From: Acidiferrum sp963771295
GTDB lineage: Bacteria; Acidobacteriota; Terriglobia; Acidiferrales; UBA7541
Assembly (NCBI GenBank): GCA_963771295.1
Contig: CAVYTB010000017.1
Coordinates: 396,566-460,565, forward strand
Direction: 5' to 3'
DNA: 64,000 nucleotides
A program made the translations under genes and the position numbers. The notes under the pieces are model-generated. The model made no database searches. It had not been told where the DNA came from and was given only the letters and a program-made list of their open reading frames with translations. This document shows, piece by piece, positions 44,476 through 52,106 of the stretch (positions within the stretch are counted from its first letter, which is position 1; every line of letters starts with the position of its first letter).

Positions 44476-45720
44476 ATGCGCTCTCAGACAACAGTAATCA
44501 GTCCCGTGACGGGCTCACAGAGTGGTCCGCACCCAGCAACTAGCGACACTGACGTAGTAATTATCGGCGCCGGACCCTATGGTCTCTCTGCTGCTGCTCA
44601 TCTTATAGCTGCGGGCCTGAACGTTCGTGTCTTTGGCAGGCCCATGCAATTTTGGGCTGAAAAGATGCCCGCCGGGATGCTTCTCCGATCTCCCAGAGTC
44701 GCGTCAAACCTCTCTGTCCCGTCTCCTTCAGGCACGCTGGAGGCGTATGAAGCGACCGCAGGAGTTTCTCCGGAATCGCCGCTGCCTCTTGCGACCTTCG
44801 TCAAATACGGACAGTGGTTCCAGCGCCAATTCATCCCTCACCTCGACCAGAGGGAGGTAGTAGCGGTGCAAGTGGTTGAAGGCGGGTTTCGCTCAGTTCT
44901 CGAGGATGAATCGGTCATCTGCTCCAAGCGAGTCGTTGTCGCGGCAGGTATTGGTCCTTTTCAACGAATTCCGCCAGAGTTTCGTTCGTTGCCAGATTCC
45001 GTGCTCACGCATTGTTATTCCGGATTTGACGTCCAAGGTTATTCTGGAAGAAAGGTGATTGTTATTGGGGCGGGGCAAAGCGCACTCGAGTCAGCGGCTT
45101 TGTTGCACGAAGCAGGTGCCGAAGTTGAGATTATCGTCAAGATATCCACGCTTCGTTGGATCGGCCAGCATCCTTGGCTTCATCGCCTCGGCCCGATATC
45201 TTCCATGCTCTACTCCAGCCACGACGTCGGCCCCGCGGGCATAAGCCGGCTCGTCGCGGCGCCAAATCTCGTCCGTCACATTCCTCTCCCCTGGAGAGAC
45301 AAGATTCGCACTCGCGCAGTTCGTCCCGCAGGTTCAAGGTGGTTGCCCGCTCGTCTTAAAGACGTCGCGATTAAGACCGGTCACTTCGTGAAAGAGGCTG
45401 AACTAGCCGGCTCCAAAGTCCAATTGAGGCTGGACGACGGCAGCGTCTCTTCCGGCGATCACGTGCTGCTTGGAACCGGATATTCCGTTGATATCTCGCG
45501 CTATGCTTTTCTTACCCCTAATTTAATCGACCGCGTCAAGTTGATGGACGGATATCCCGTTCTAGAATCTGGATTCCGCACCTCTCTTCCCGGGCTTCAC
45601 TTCATCGGCGCGACCGCGGCCAGGAGTTTCGGTCCATTACTGTACTTCGTTGCCGGCGCAGAATTCGCTTCGTCAGCGTTGTGCGCTGAGATTTTGAAGC
45701 ATAAGGCGGTACCTCGATGA
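44476..45720 (+). CDS. FAD-dependent NAD(P)-binding oxidoreductase (flavin monooxygenase-like)
   Basis: A 414-residue flavoprotein with an FAD-binding Rossmann motif VVIIGAGPYGLSAAAHL (G31-x-G33-x2-G36) and a second dinucleotide motif VIVIGAGQSALESAALLHEAG (from G198). Near residue 55, RPMQFWAEKMPAGMLLRSP is typical of flavin monooxygenase/SidA-like proteins, and LLGTGYSVDISRY is the C-terminal FAD region. It probably oxygenates or oxidises an amino or small-molecule substrate. ATG 44476 follows AAGGAT; an upstream in-frame ATG at 44434 overlaps the terminator and is less likely. It is paired with the ATP-grasp gene 49 bases downstream. Confidence 0.8.
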   Translation: MRSQTTVISPVTGSQSGPHPATSDTDVVIIGAGPYGLSAAAHLIAAGLNVRVFGRPMQFWAEKMPAGMLLRSPRVASNLSVPSPSGTLEAYEATAGVSPESPLPLATFVKYGQWFQRQFIPHLDQREVVAVQVVEGGFRSVLEDESVICSKRVVVAAGIGPFQRIPPEFRSLPDSVLTHCYSGFDVQGYSGRKVIVIGAGQSALESAALLHEAGAEVEIIVKISTLRWIGQHPWLHRLGPISSMLYSSHDVGPAGISRLVAAPNLVRHIPLPWRDKIRTRAVRPAGSRWLPARLKDVAIKTGHFVKEAELAGSKVQLRLDDGSVSSGDHVLLGTGYSVDISRYAFLTPNLIDRVKLMDGYPVLESGFRTSLPGLHFIGATAARSFGPLLYFVAGAEFASSALCAEILKHKAVPR

Positions 45721-45769
45721 CCTTGGCGAAGTTGCCCGGCCTTCGACCTGCTCTCCACGCGGTGAAGCG

Positions 45770-46957
45770 ATGACGCAGGTCCAGAAGATCGGCGGGGTCG
45801 TCATCGGCGGCGATCATCCGGGGCTTGCGATCGCTCGCAGTTTGGGAAGCCGCGGAATCCCCGTCGTTGTGATTGATGATCAGTATTCGATTTCGTCGTT
45901 TTCAAAGTATGTGACGCGAGTTGTACGCGTACCCGATTTGAAGCACGAAAAGGCCGCCGTTGATTCAGTTCTCGATGTTGGGCGACGCTTGGATTTAAAA
46001 GACTGGGTTTTGTTCCCGACTCGCGATGAAAATGTTGCCGCATTCTCTTTGCATCGCGAACGCCTGGCGGAGTTTTTTAGGGTTACGACCCCGCCTTGGG
46101 AGACCATTCGCTGGGCTTGGGACAAAAACAATACTTACCGGCTTGCGGAACAATTAGGCATTCCTGTCCCTCGCACTTGGAATCCCAAAAGTCTCGATGA
46201 TCTTCCGGATCTCTATTCGAAGCTTCCCCTGGCGATCAAGCCGGCTGTAAAGGAAAACTTTTTCTACGCCACGGGCGCGAAGGCTTGGCGCGCCGACTCA
46301 CCGGAACAACTTCGGGAGCTTTATAGCCGCGCGGCGCGTGATATTCGCGCCGAAGAAATCCTCGTTCAGGAAATCATCCCCGGTGATGGGCGTCGCCAAC
46401 TCTCTTACTGCGCATTCTTCCGCGAGGGACACGCACATTCCGTTATGTTGGCTCGCCGCATGCGCCAACATCCGCGCGAATTCGGAAGAGCTGCCACTTA
46501 CGTGGAGACCGTCGAACTTCCTGAAATCGAAGAATTCTCAGAACGCTTTTTGCGCGCCATCAATTTCTACGGGATTGTAGAGGTGGAATTCAAGCAGGAT
46601 CCTCGCGACGGACAATACAAGCTCCTGGACGTCAACGCCAGAGCGTGGGGTTTTCATGGCCTGGGGCAGGCAGCCGGTGTGGATTTCCCCTATCTTTTGT
46701 TTGCGGATCAATGCGGCCAAGTGCTGGAACCTTGCCGCGCTAAACCTGGTCTGGGCTGGCTGCGGCTCCTTCCGGATCTGCCTGTGGTCATCGGTGATAT
46801 TTCTACTGGGTATCTCAAACTCGGCTCTTATTGGAACTCACTGAAGAGCACTCGAGTCGAATCGGTCTTTTGCCTTCGCGACCTTCTCCCCTCGCTTGGC
46901 GAACTGGCTCTGCTCCCCTACCTCATCACGAAAAAATACGGAAAACGCAAGATCTAG
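45770..46957 (+). CDS. ATP-grasp family carboxylate-amine ligase-like protein
   Basis: The 395-residue protein has an N-terminal Rossmann-like domain (GGVVIGGDHPGLAIARSLG, VVVIDDQYSISSFSKYV) and an ATP-grasp domain: PLAIKPAVKENFFYATGAKAW, ILVQEIIPGDGRRQLSYCAFF, and GIVEVEFKQDPRDGQYKLLDVNARAWG, which supplies the Mg/ATP-binding E and N. Members join a carboxylate to an amine using ATP, for example D-aspartate ligase. Next to a flavoprotein and in a glycan locus it may add an amino acid to a sugar acid (inference). The C-terminal ~70 residues are outside the core. Confidence 0.8.
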   Translation: MTQVQKIGGVVIGGDHPGLAIARSLGSRGIPVVVIDDQYSISSFSKYVTRVVRVPDLKHEKAAVDSVLDVGRRLDLKDWVLFPTRDENVAAFSLHRERLAEFFRVTTPPWETIRWAWDKNNTYRLAEQLGIPVPRTWNPKSLDDLPDLYSKLPLAIKPAVKENFFYATGAKAWRADSPEQLRELYSRAARDIRAEEILVQEIIPGDGRRQLSYCAFFREGHAHSVMLARRMRQHPREFGRAATYVETVELPEIEEFSERFLRAINFYGIVEVEFKQDPRDGQYKLLDVNARAWGFHGLGQAAGVDFPYLLFADQCGQVLEPCRAKPGLGWLRLLPDLPVVIGDISTGYLKLGSYWNSLKSTRVESVFCLRDLLPSLGELALLPYLITKKYGKRKI

Positions 46958-47346
46958 CTTCGGGTTGACTGTTCGGTGAGTAAAAATATCCTACGGGCGC
47001 GCAAAATTGTGCCGCGTCATTTTAGTGGTTGTGCGAATGCCCCAGGCCGACATAAGACCCTTCTTTTCTGCCAAATACCGTGAATTCGTCATTTTAGATA
47101 CAGGATTGGTGGGCGTGCAGGACAATAGATTGCCACTTTGTGGAACTCCCTCGGGACTCAACCATCTCTCCCGACATTGGTCGGGAAAAACGCGTTTTTA
47201 AGCCCTTTGTAATAAGTTGCTTAGCCGTAGGTCCCTTGTCTCGACGGGGACAATCGCTGGAAGGCCAGTTGCACCTCAATAGGCAAGGGGTAGCTCGAAT
47301 TCCAGTACCGAAGCTCCCCATTCCCGGAGAATAGGGCAGCCTGAGC
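46958..47346. other. Intergenic region upstream of the regulator gene, with palindromes
   Basis: These 389 bases contain no credible gene. Two adjoining inverted repeats at 47170-47199 and a hairpin at 47287-47319 (GGGG-T-AGCT pairing with AGCTCCCC) stand out. No convincing -35/-10 or -24/-12 promoter was found by eye. The region probably carries the promoter and control sites of the regulator/export operon. Confidence 0.45.
47170..47199. promoter_or_regulatory. Adjacent palindromes, possible operator
   Basis: CCCGAC-ATTG-GTCGGG is immediately followed by the perfect 14-base palindrome AAAAACGCGTTTTT. They lie about 150 bases before the regulator start. Two contiguous dyads of this type can bind dimeric regulators, and the first could also form an RNA hairpin. 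No binding protein can be named. Confidence 0.4.
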
Positions 47347-48288
47347 ATGGATCAGCAGCAAACTCATGTAATGGAAACGCCAACCACTGAAGGATTCGTC
47401 TATGGTGTTTCCCCAACGATACAGACTGTCAATGAGATGGCTGCGGAGATTGCAGGAACGGATATCCCCGTTTTGATTCTCGGAGAAAGCGGCTCAGGCA
47501 AAGATGCCTACGCCAGGTTCATTCACCGGTCATCTGCGAAAAGGGAACTGCGGCTGCAAAAAATCGACTGTGCAACGCTCGAACCGCCTCAGTTCACTAA
47601 CCAGATGCGCCTGTCGTCTCTGCTGTCCGAGGAAACCTGTGGGACGATTTATTTCGATAATGTGCAAGAATTGGGCGTGGAATCTCAACGCGCCCTGCTT
47701 TCCGCCCTTCCCGACGAGCAGAACTCCGATCGGACAGCGGAGTGCGTTCGTGTGATCGCCTCCACTCCCAGGAGTCTCGAATCTGAGGTCGAGGAGGGAC
47801 GCTTCCGCAGGGAGTTGTACTTCCGGCTGAACGGCGCTTGTTTACGTCTTCCTCCGCTGCGTGATCGCGCGGAAGACGTTCCGGCCTTGGCCGAACATTT
47901 TCTGAACAAGCACGCCGCTCTGCTCAAAAGGAAGCGCCCGCCTGTGGGCACCAAGCAGATGCAGGACTTGGTTGCGTATCACTGGCCCGGGAATATTCGA
48001 GAGCTGGAAAATCTGGCGCGTAAGATCGTGGTATTCGATGATGTCCAAATGGTCCTGAATGACCTGCACAGTGCGTGGATAACCGACCATGTACCCGCCG
48101 TCGGTAACGGCCCACGAGCTTCGCTCAAAGTGGCGGCACGCGCCGCGTCGCAACGAGCAGAGCGGGAAATGATTATGCAGGCACTCGAGCGAACGCACTG
48201 GAATCGAAAGCGCGCTGCTCGGGAACTGCAGATTAGCTACAAGTCTTTGCTCTACAAAATCAAGCAGATAGGAGAACCTAAGACCTGA
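47347..48288 (+). CDS. Sigma-54 activator-like AAA+ regulator lacking GAFTGA, with Fis-type HTH
   Basis: The 313-residue protein has no receiver domain. The AAA+ core starts near residue 17 with Walker A LILGESGSGKD (46-53). The family then expects about 65 residues including the sigma-54-contact loop GAFTGA before Walker B. Here only about 45 residues intervene, no GAFTGA is present, and Walker B reads GTIYFDNV (D104, N105 in place of D-E). Sensor regions RLPPLRDRAEDVPALAEHFL and HWPGNIRELENL are intact, as is the C-terminal HTH (NRKRAARELQISYKSLLYKIKQ). It probably binds DNA and regulates the export operon without acting on sigma-54. It lies 17 bases before the OPX gene. Confidence 0.88.
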   Translation: MDQQQTHVMETPTTEGFVYGVSPTIQTVNEMAAEIAGTDIPVLILGESGSGKDAYARFIHRSSAKRELRLQKIDCATLEPPQFTNQMRLSSLLSEETCGTIYFDNVQELGVESQRALLSALPDEQNSDRTAECVRVIASTPRSLESEVEEGRFRRELYFRLNGACLRLPPLRDRAEDVPALAEHFLNKHAALLKRKRPPVGTKQMQDLVAYHWPGNIRELENLARKIVVFDDVQMVLNDLHSAWITDHVPAVGNGPRASLKVAARAASQRAEREMIMQALERTHWNRKRAARELQISYKSLLYKIKQIGEPKT

Positions 48289-48305
48289 GGAGAGGACACT
48301 CGATC

Positions 48306-48944
48306 ATGCAAATCCGACCACTTCTGATGATAATCGCTGCAGTTGTTTGTTTGCCCTTGGCCCACGCACAAGATGCACCGAAGCCGGTCCCTGCCACTCC
48401 AGCACCCCAGAACAGCGACGCCGCCGTTAAGACAACTAATTCCACCGCGGCAGTCGCCGACGCTGACTACAAGATAGGTCCTCAGGATATGGTCCGAGTT
48501 GACGTCTGGAAGGAACCAGAGATTTCCAGGACCATTCCCGTACGTCCGGATGGCAAGATCTCTCTGCCACTCCTGAACGACGTTCAAGCTTCTGGCTTGA
48601 CGGCAATTCAGCTGAGTAATTCCATACACGAGGGGCTTACGAAATATCTCAACAATCCTCAAGTTACCGTGACAGTGACGGAGATCAATAGTCGGCGCGT
48701 CTATGTCACAGGCGAAGTAAATCGCCCCGGCGTTATTCCCCTGCTGCCGGACATGACGCTCCTTCAGGCGCTATCCAGTGCCGGTGGCTTCACGCAGTTT
48801 GCAAAACTCAAAGGCATCTACGTTCTCCGGAACGAAAGCGGAAAACAGACCAAGCTTCCTTTTAACTATCGAGAAGTCGTGAAGGGTAAGAATCAGGAAC
48901 AGAACATACTTCTTCTCCCCGGCGACGTGATCGTGGTTCCGTGA
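48306..48944 (+). CDS. Polysaccharide export protein (OPX/Wza-like, Poly_export + SLBB)
   Basis: A 212-residue exported protein: signal peptide RPLLMIIAAVVCLPLAHAQ. The Poly_export domain runs from YKIGPQDMVRVDVWKEPE through IPVRPDGKISLPLLNDVQASG. An SLBB domain follows (RRVYVTGEVNRPGVIPL, TLLQALSSAGGFTQFAK). It lacks the long C-terminal extension that forms the Wza outer-membrane barrel, so another protein, perhaps the beta-barrel encoded next, may supply the pore. It lies 10 bases before that gene. Confidence 0.92.
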   Translation: MQIRPLLMIIAAVVCLPLAHAQDAPKPVPATPAPQNSDAAVKTTNSTAAVADADYKIGPQDMVRVDVWKEPEISRTIPVRPDGKISLPLLNDVQASGLTAIQLSNSIHEGLTKYLNNPQVTVTVTEINSRRVYVTGEVNRPGVIPLLPDMTLLQALSSAGGFTQFAKLKGIYVLRNESGKQTKLPFNYREVVKGKNQEQNILLLPGDVIVVP

Positions 48945-48954
48945 GGGGTTATCG

Positions 48955-50391
48955 ATGAATTCGCTTAAGCCCGTTTTCGCCGGATGTTTCCTCGTCTTTG
49001 CGCTCGCATTTGGAACTCTAAACGCGCCTGCGCAGGACGAACCTCAGGAACCATCCGACACAAAACCGAAGCCCGCCGCGCGTTCCATACCTCCCATCGA
49101 CTCCGGGAACCCGCAGGACGAAAACCCGAACGCACTGCAACCTGATACGACTCCTCTTACGGGTGTGCAAAATGCCACCCTCGGCTCTCCCGAGGTGCGG
49201 CATAGCTACTGGGTCCCTGGCGTCCAATACGCCGGCACGATTCAATCTAACGGATACGGCACGACAAATTCCTCTAGCTGGATCATGAGCAACTATCTGA
49301 TCGGGAATATCAGTTTGCTCAAGGTGTGGAATCAATCCCAATTTGCCGTCAATTATTCGGGCGGAGGGTTCTTTTCCACGAATAGTGCGGTTGGGAACGG
49401 CGCCTACCAACAATTGGCGCTGACTCAAACCTTTCAGTGGACCCGCTTGGCAATGCAAATCCTGGATCAATTTTCCTATCTGCCTCAGTCGGCTTTCGGT
49501 TTTGGAGGAGGTACGAACCTCGGTGTTCCTGGCGTCGGGGGCTCCATAGGGCCCACGATTCCCGGACTGGGTTCAAGCTATGTTCCGAATCAAAGCATCT
49601 TCGTGGGCTTCGGTCCACAATATAGTAATGCCACTGCTCTGCAGTTGACCTACGCCACTTCTCCTCGTGGCTCGATTACCGCGTCAGGTTCCTACGGGAT
49701 ACTTAATTTCGTCGATCCGGGCAATGTTGACAATAGCAGCGCGACGGCGACTCTCGGCTACAATTACACCCTTTCGAAGGCGAACTCGATCGGCACTTTT
49801 TATCGTTTTAGCGGTTACCACTTTTCCGGACAGCCTCAAGCATTCGGCGATAATTCCTTCAATATTGCGTTCAGCCGAAAATTGACCGGTCGTATGGCGT
49901 TGCAGGCATATGGCGGTCCCGATTTCATAAACTTTCGTGTTCCCGTTGGTGGGCAATCGAGCAAGATCGGTGGCAATCTCGGCGTGACTCTCACTTATGC
50001 TTTCGAGCATGGTGGACTAACTGGCGGCTATTTCCATGGTCTTTCTGGCGGAAGCGGCGTCTTGAATGGCTCAACGGTAGATCAGGTGAATTTGTCTGCC
50101 ACACGCTTGCTTTCCAGGGTATGGACTGGGTATCTCAACTTTGGTTACGCCCATAATACGGCAGTGGTCAGTTCTACAGAGTCGACCTTTCCAAACTACA
50201 ACAGTTGGTATTTCGGTGGCGGAGTGAGCCGTCCTTTTGGCAGGAACACCATCCTGTCGATTGCCTACAACGCGAACATCGCGAAATACAATACTCCTGA
50301 CTGTACGATTGGCTCGTGCAATTCGAACCAGACCTTTAACTCTATCATCATCAGTTTTCAGTGGCACGCGCGCCCATTTGTTTTGCCATAA
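48955..50391 (+). CDS. Predicted outer-membrane beta-barrel protein
   Basis: The 478-residue protein has a signal peptide (VFAGCFLVFALAFGTLNAPAQ) and a Pro-rich linker to about residue 75. The rest is a repeating pattern of amphipathic strands rich in Gly, Tyr, Asn and Ser (for example ITASGSYGILNFVDPG, GNLGVTLTYAFEHGGLTGGYF, IISFQWHARPFVLP), with an aromatic-rich end as in outer-membrane barrels. I recognise no named family. Placement between the OPX protein and the ATPase suggests an outer-membrane partner in polysaccharide secretion. ATG follows GAGGGG. Confidence 0.7.
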   Translation: MNSLKPVFAGCFLVFALAFGTLNAPAQDEPQEPSDTKPKPAARSIPPIDSGNPQDENPNALQPDTTPLTGVQNATLGSPEVRHSYWVPGVQYAGTIQSNGYGTTNSSSWIMSNYLIGNISLLKVWNQSQFAVNYSGGGFFSTNSAVGNGAYQQLALTQTFQWTRLAMQILDQFSYLPQSAFGFGGGTNLGVPGVGGSIGPTIPGLGSSYVPNQSIFVGFGPQYSNATALQLTYATSPRGSITASGSYGILNFVDPGNVDNSSATATLGYNYTLSKANSIGTFYRFSGYHFSGQPQAFGDNSFNIAFSRKLTGRMALQAYGGPDFINFRVPVGGQSSKIGGNLGVTLTYAFEHGGLTGGYFHGLSGGSGVLNGSTVDQVNLSATRLLSRVWTGYLNFGYAHNTAVVSSTESTFPNYNSWYFGGGVSRPFGRNTILSIAYNANIAKYNTPDCTIGSCNSNQTFNSIIISFQWHARPFVLP

Positions 50392-50451
50392 CTTAGGTAT
50401 GCAGACTGCGGCTAAAATAGATATAGAGTCAGGAGCGAGAGACAGGGACTA

Positions 50452-51402
50452 ATGTACAAGAGCTTCTACGGTTTAAAAGAAAACCCTTTCAACGTCAATC
50501 CCGATCCTCGCTTCTTGTACCTTACCAAGCAGATTGAGGAAGCGCTGACGGGTTTGATGTATGGAATCCAGACGCGCAAAGGTTTTATCACTTTAACTGG
50601 CGAGGTTGGAACAGGGAAAACGACGCTGGTCAACCGGCTCCTCGACTGGTTGCATCACCGCAAATCCCGCACCGCCTTTCTTTTCAACTCTCGTATCAAC
50701 TCAAACCAGCTTTTTGATTTCATTCTCGCGGAATTTGATATCCCCTGCGAATCCAAATCCAAAAGCCAGCAGCTCATGAAACTCAACAGTTGGCTTCTGG
50801 ATCGCTATCGCATGGGTGAGACCGTCGTACTTATCATCGACGAAGCGCAAAATCTCACCTATCCGGTGATGGAAGAAATCCGTCTGCTCACTAATCTCGA
50901 AACCTCGACTGAAAAACTGTTGCAGATCATCCTTTCGGGCCAGCCGGAGCTGGAAGAAAAGCTGAAGTTGCCACAACTTCGCCAACTCCGCCAACGCATT
51001 ATGCTCCGCTGTAAGACCTCAGCTCTTTCCAAGGAACAGACCCAGTCCTATATCGTTGAGCGGCTGAAAATCGCCGGCGCGCCCGGTGAGGAGGCAATCT
51101 TCAGCCCGGCGGCTGTGGATGCGATTCATATCTATTCGTTGGGAATTCCCCGCGTCATCAACCTGCTTTGTGAGCACGCTCTCGTAAATGGGTTTGTCGA
51201 ACAGCAACGCCCGATCCAACCCAAGATCATCGAAGAGGTCGCGCGCGAATTCCAACTTGATGAAGTCGAACCCATCGCTCCAATTGGCGGCTCCAGAATC
51301 GATACCGACGTTTATAACTCGGAAGCCTTTATTCAGAATTTGGGCGAAGCACTGTCTCGCTTCCGTCTCCACCCCACGACTACTACGCGTGAACGAAAGT
51401 AG
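50452..51402 (+). CDS. ExeA/GspA-like AAA ATPase, polysaccharide-system type
   Basis: A 316-residue AAA protein beginning YKSFYGLKENPFNVNPDPRF, the shared N-terminus of ExeA/GspA/MshM and of exosortase-locus ATPases. Walker A is LTGEVGTGKTTLV (about 49-57), Walker B VVLIIDEAQNLTYPVMEEIRLL, and the sensor region is LSGQPELEEKLKLPQLRQLRQRI. Such ATPases are thought to assemble or regulate envelope secretion complexes. It ends the regulator-OPX-barrel-ATPase module. A hydrophobic or peptidoglycan-binding extension is absent. Confidence 0.88.
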   Translation: MYKSFYGLKENPFNVNPDPRFLYLTKQIEEALTGLMYGIQTRKGFITLTGEVGTGKTTLVNRLLDWLHHRKSRTAFLFNSRINSNQLFDFILAEFDIPCESKSKSQQLMKLNSWLLDRYRMGETVVLIIDEAQNLTYPVMEEIRLLTNLETSTEKLLQIILSGQPELEEKLKLPQLRQLRQRIMLRCKTSALSKEQTQSYIVERLKIAGAPGEEAIFSPAAVDAIHIYSLGIPRVINLLCEHALVNGFVEQQRPIQPKIIEEVAREFQLDEVEPIAPIGGSRIDTDVYNSEAFIQNLGEALSRFRLHPTTTTRERK

Positions 51403-51491
51403 GCACGGAGGCTCCTGCTCTCTTCGCTGGGCCATTTTGCGGTAGTATTCGGCAGGCCGACTCCAAACTAGGGCGAAAAGGAAGAATCCGT

Positions 51492-51713
51492 ATGGCGATG
51501 ATGGTATGTCCGGAATGTGACGGAACGAAGAAGTGTCAGAATCCGGTTCATTCTTCTTTAGTCGATATTCTGATTGGTGAGGCGACCGGAGATGAGTGCG
51601 AGGACTGCGGCCAGACGGCGGGTGATCCCGGTGATTGTCCCGAGTGCGATGGGAAGGGCGAAATCGAAGTGGATGACGACACAACGCCTCATCCCGAAGC
51701 AGGACGTAAATAG
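51492..51713 (+). CDS. Small cysteine-rich zinc-ribbon-like protein
   Basis: The 73-residue acidic protein has three CxxC pairs (C6/C9, C36/C39, C49/C52) and C15, in CPECDG and CPECDGKGE blocks resembling DnaJ zinc-finger repeats. Two zinc sites are likely. The rest is Asp/Glu-rich. A good AAGGAAG ribosome site precedes the ATG, and a hairpin terminator follows the stop, supporting a real gene. Its partner is unknown. Confidence 0.65.
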   Translation: MAMMVCPECDGTKKCQNPVHSSLVDILIGEATGDECEDCGQTAGDPGDCPECDGKGEIEVDDDTTPHPEAGRK

Positions 51714-52106
51714 TCTCAGCGGCTGAATTTCAGCCTTGTTCTTAGTGTCGAAGTACAGTTCGTTTCGAACCTGCGAAGCCGAAACGCTGGCCCTCCTTCC
51801 CAGTTTTCTATTCCCAACCCATGCCGTCAGCAGGCCGACCCGCTTGCCCAACGGTATTCAACTGGTTATGTAAGGCCTTCCGGGTCTCAATAGGCCTTCG
51901 TCACTGGGGCTAAGTCTCGAACCTGTACCTCCTTTGCAGAAATGCTGACCCAATTTTGTACCCACGGACAGTTGTTCAAGTCGGCAGCCGCTGGCATTGT
52001 CGCAAGTGTGGGGATTACGGGGCCACTAATTTGAGTTGTCCCCCTTCAGCTCTCTTCCCCCTGACTTACAAATCAAACAGCGCGGCGTCAATTTCCAGGA
52101 GGGTTC
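51714..52106. other. Intergenic region upstream of the second GH30 gene
   Basis: Beyond the hairpin terminator at its left end, these 393 bases hold no gene I can support. CTGACCCAATTTTGT at 51945-51959 matches 14 of 15 bases of a site before the first GH30 gene. A strong CCAGGAGGG ribosome site ends the region. Confidence 0.45.
51721..51743 (+). terminator. Hairpin terminator after the cysteine-rich gene
   Basis: GGCTGA-ATT-TCAGCC forms a 6-bp stem with a 3-base loop, followed by TTGTTCTT. It lies 8 bases after the stop codon. The stem is short, so termination may be partial. Confidence 0.5.

Noticed and set aside
46958..47346. Possible sigma-54 (-24/-12) promoter or c-di-GMP riboswitch before the regulator
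   Set aside because: No GG-N10-GC pair in the right context and no GEMM core was found; the palindromes were kept as separate features.
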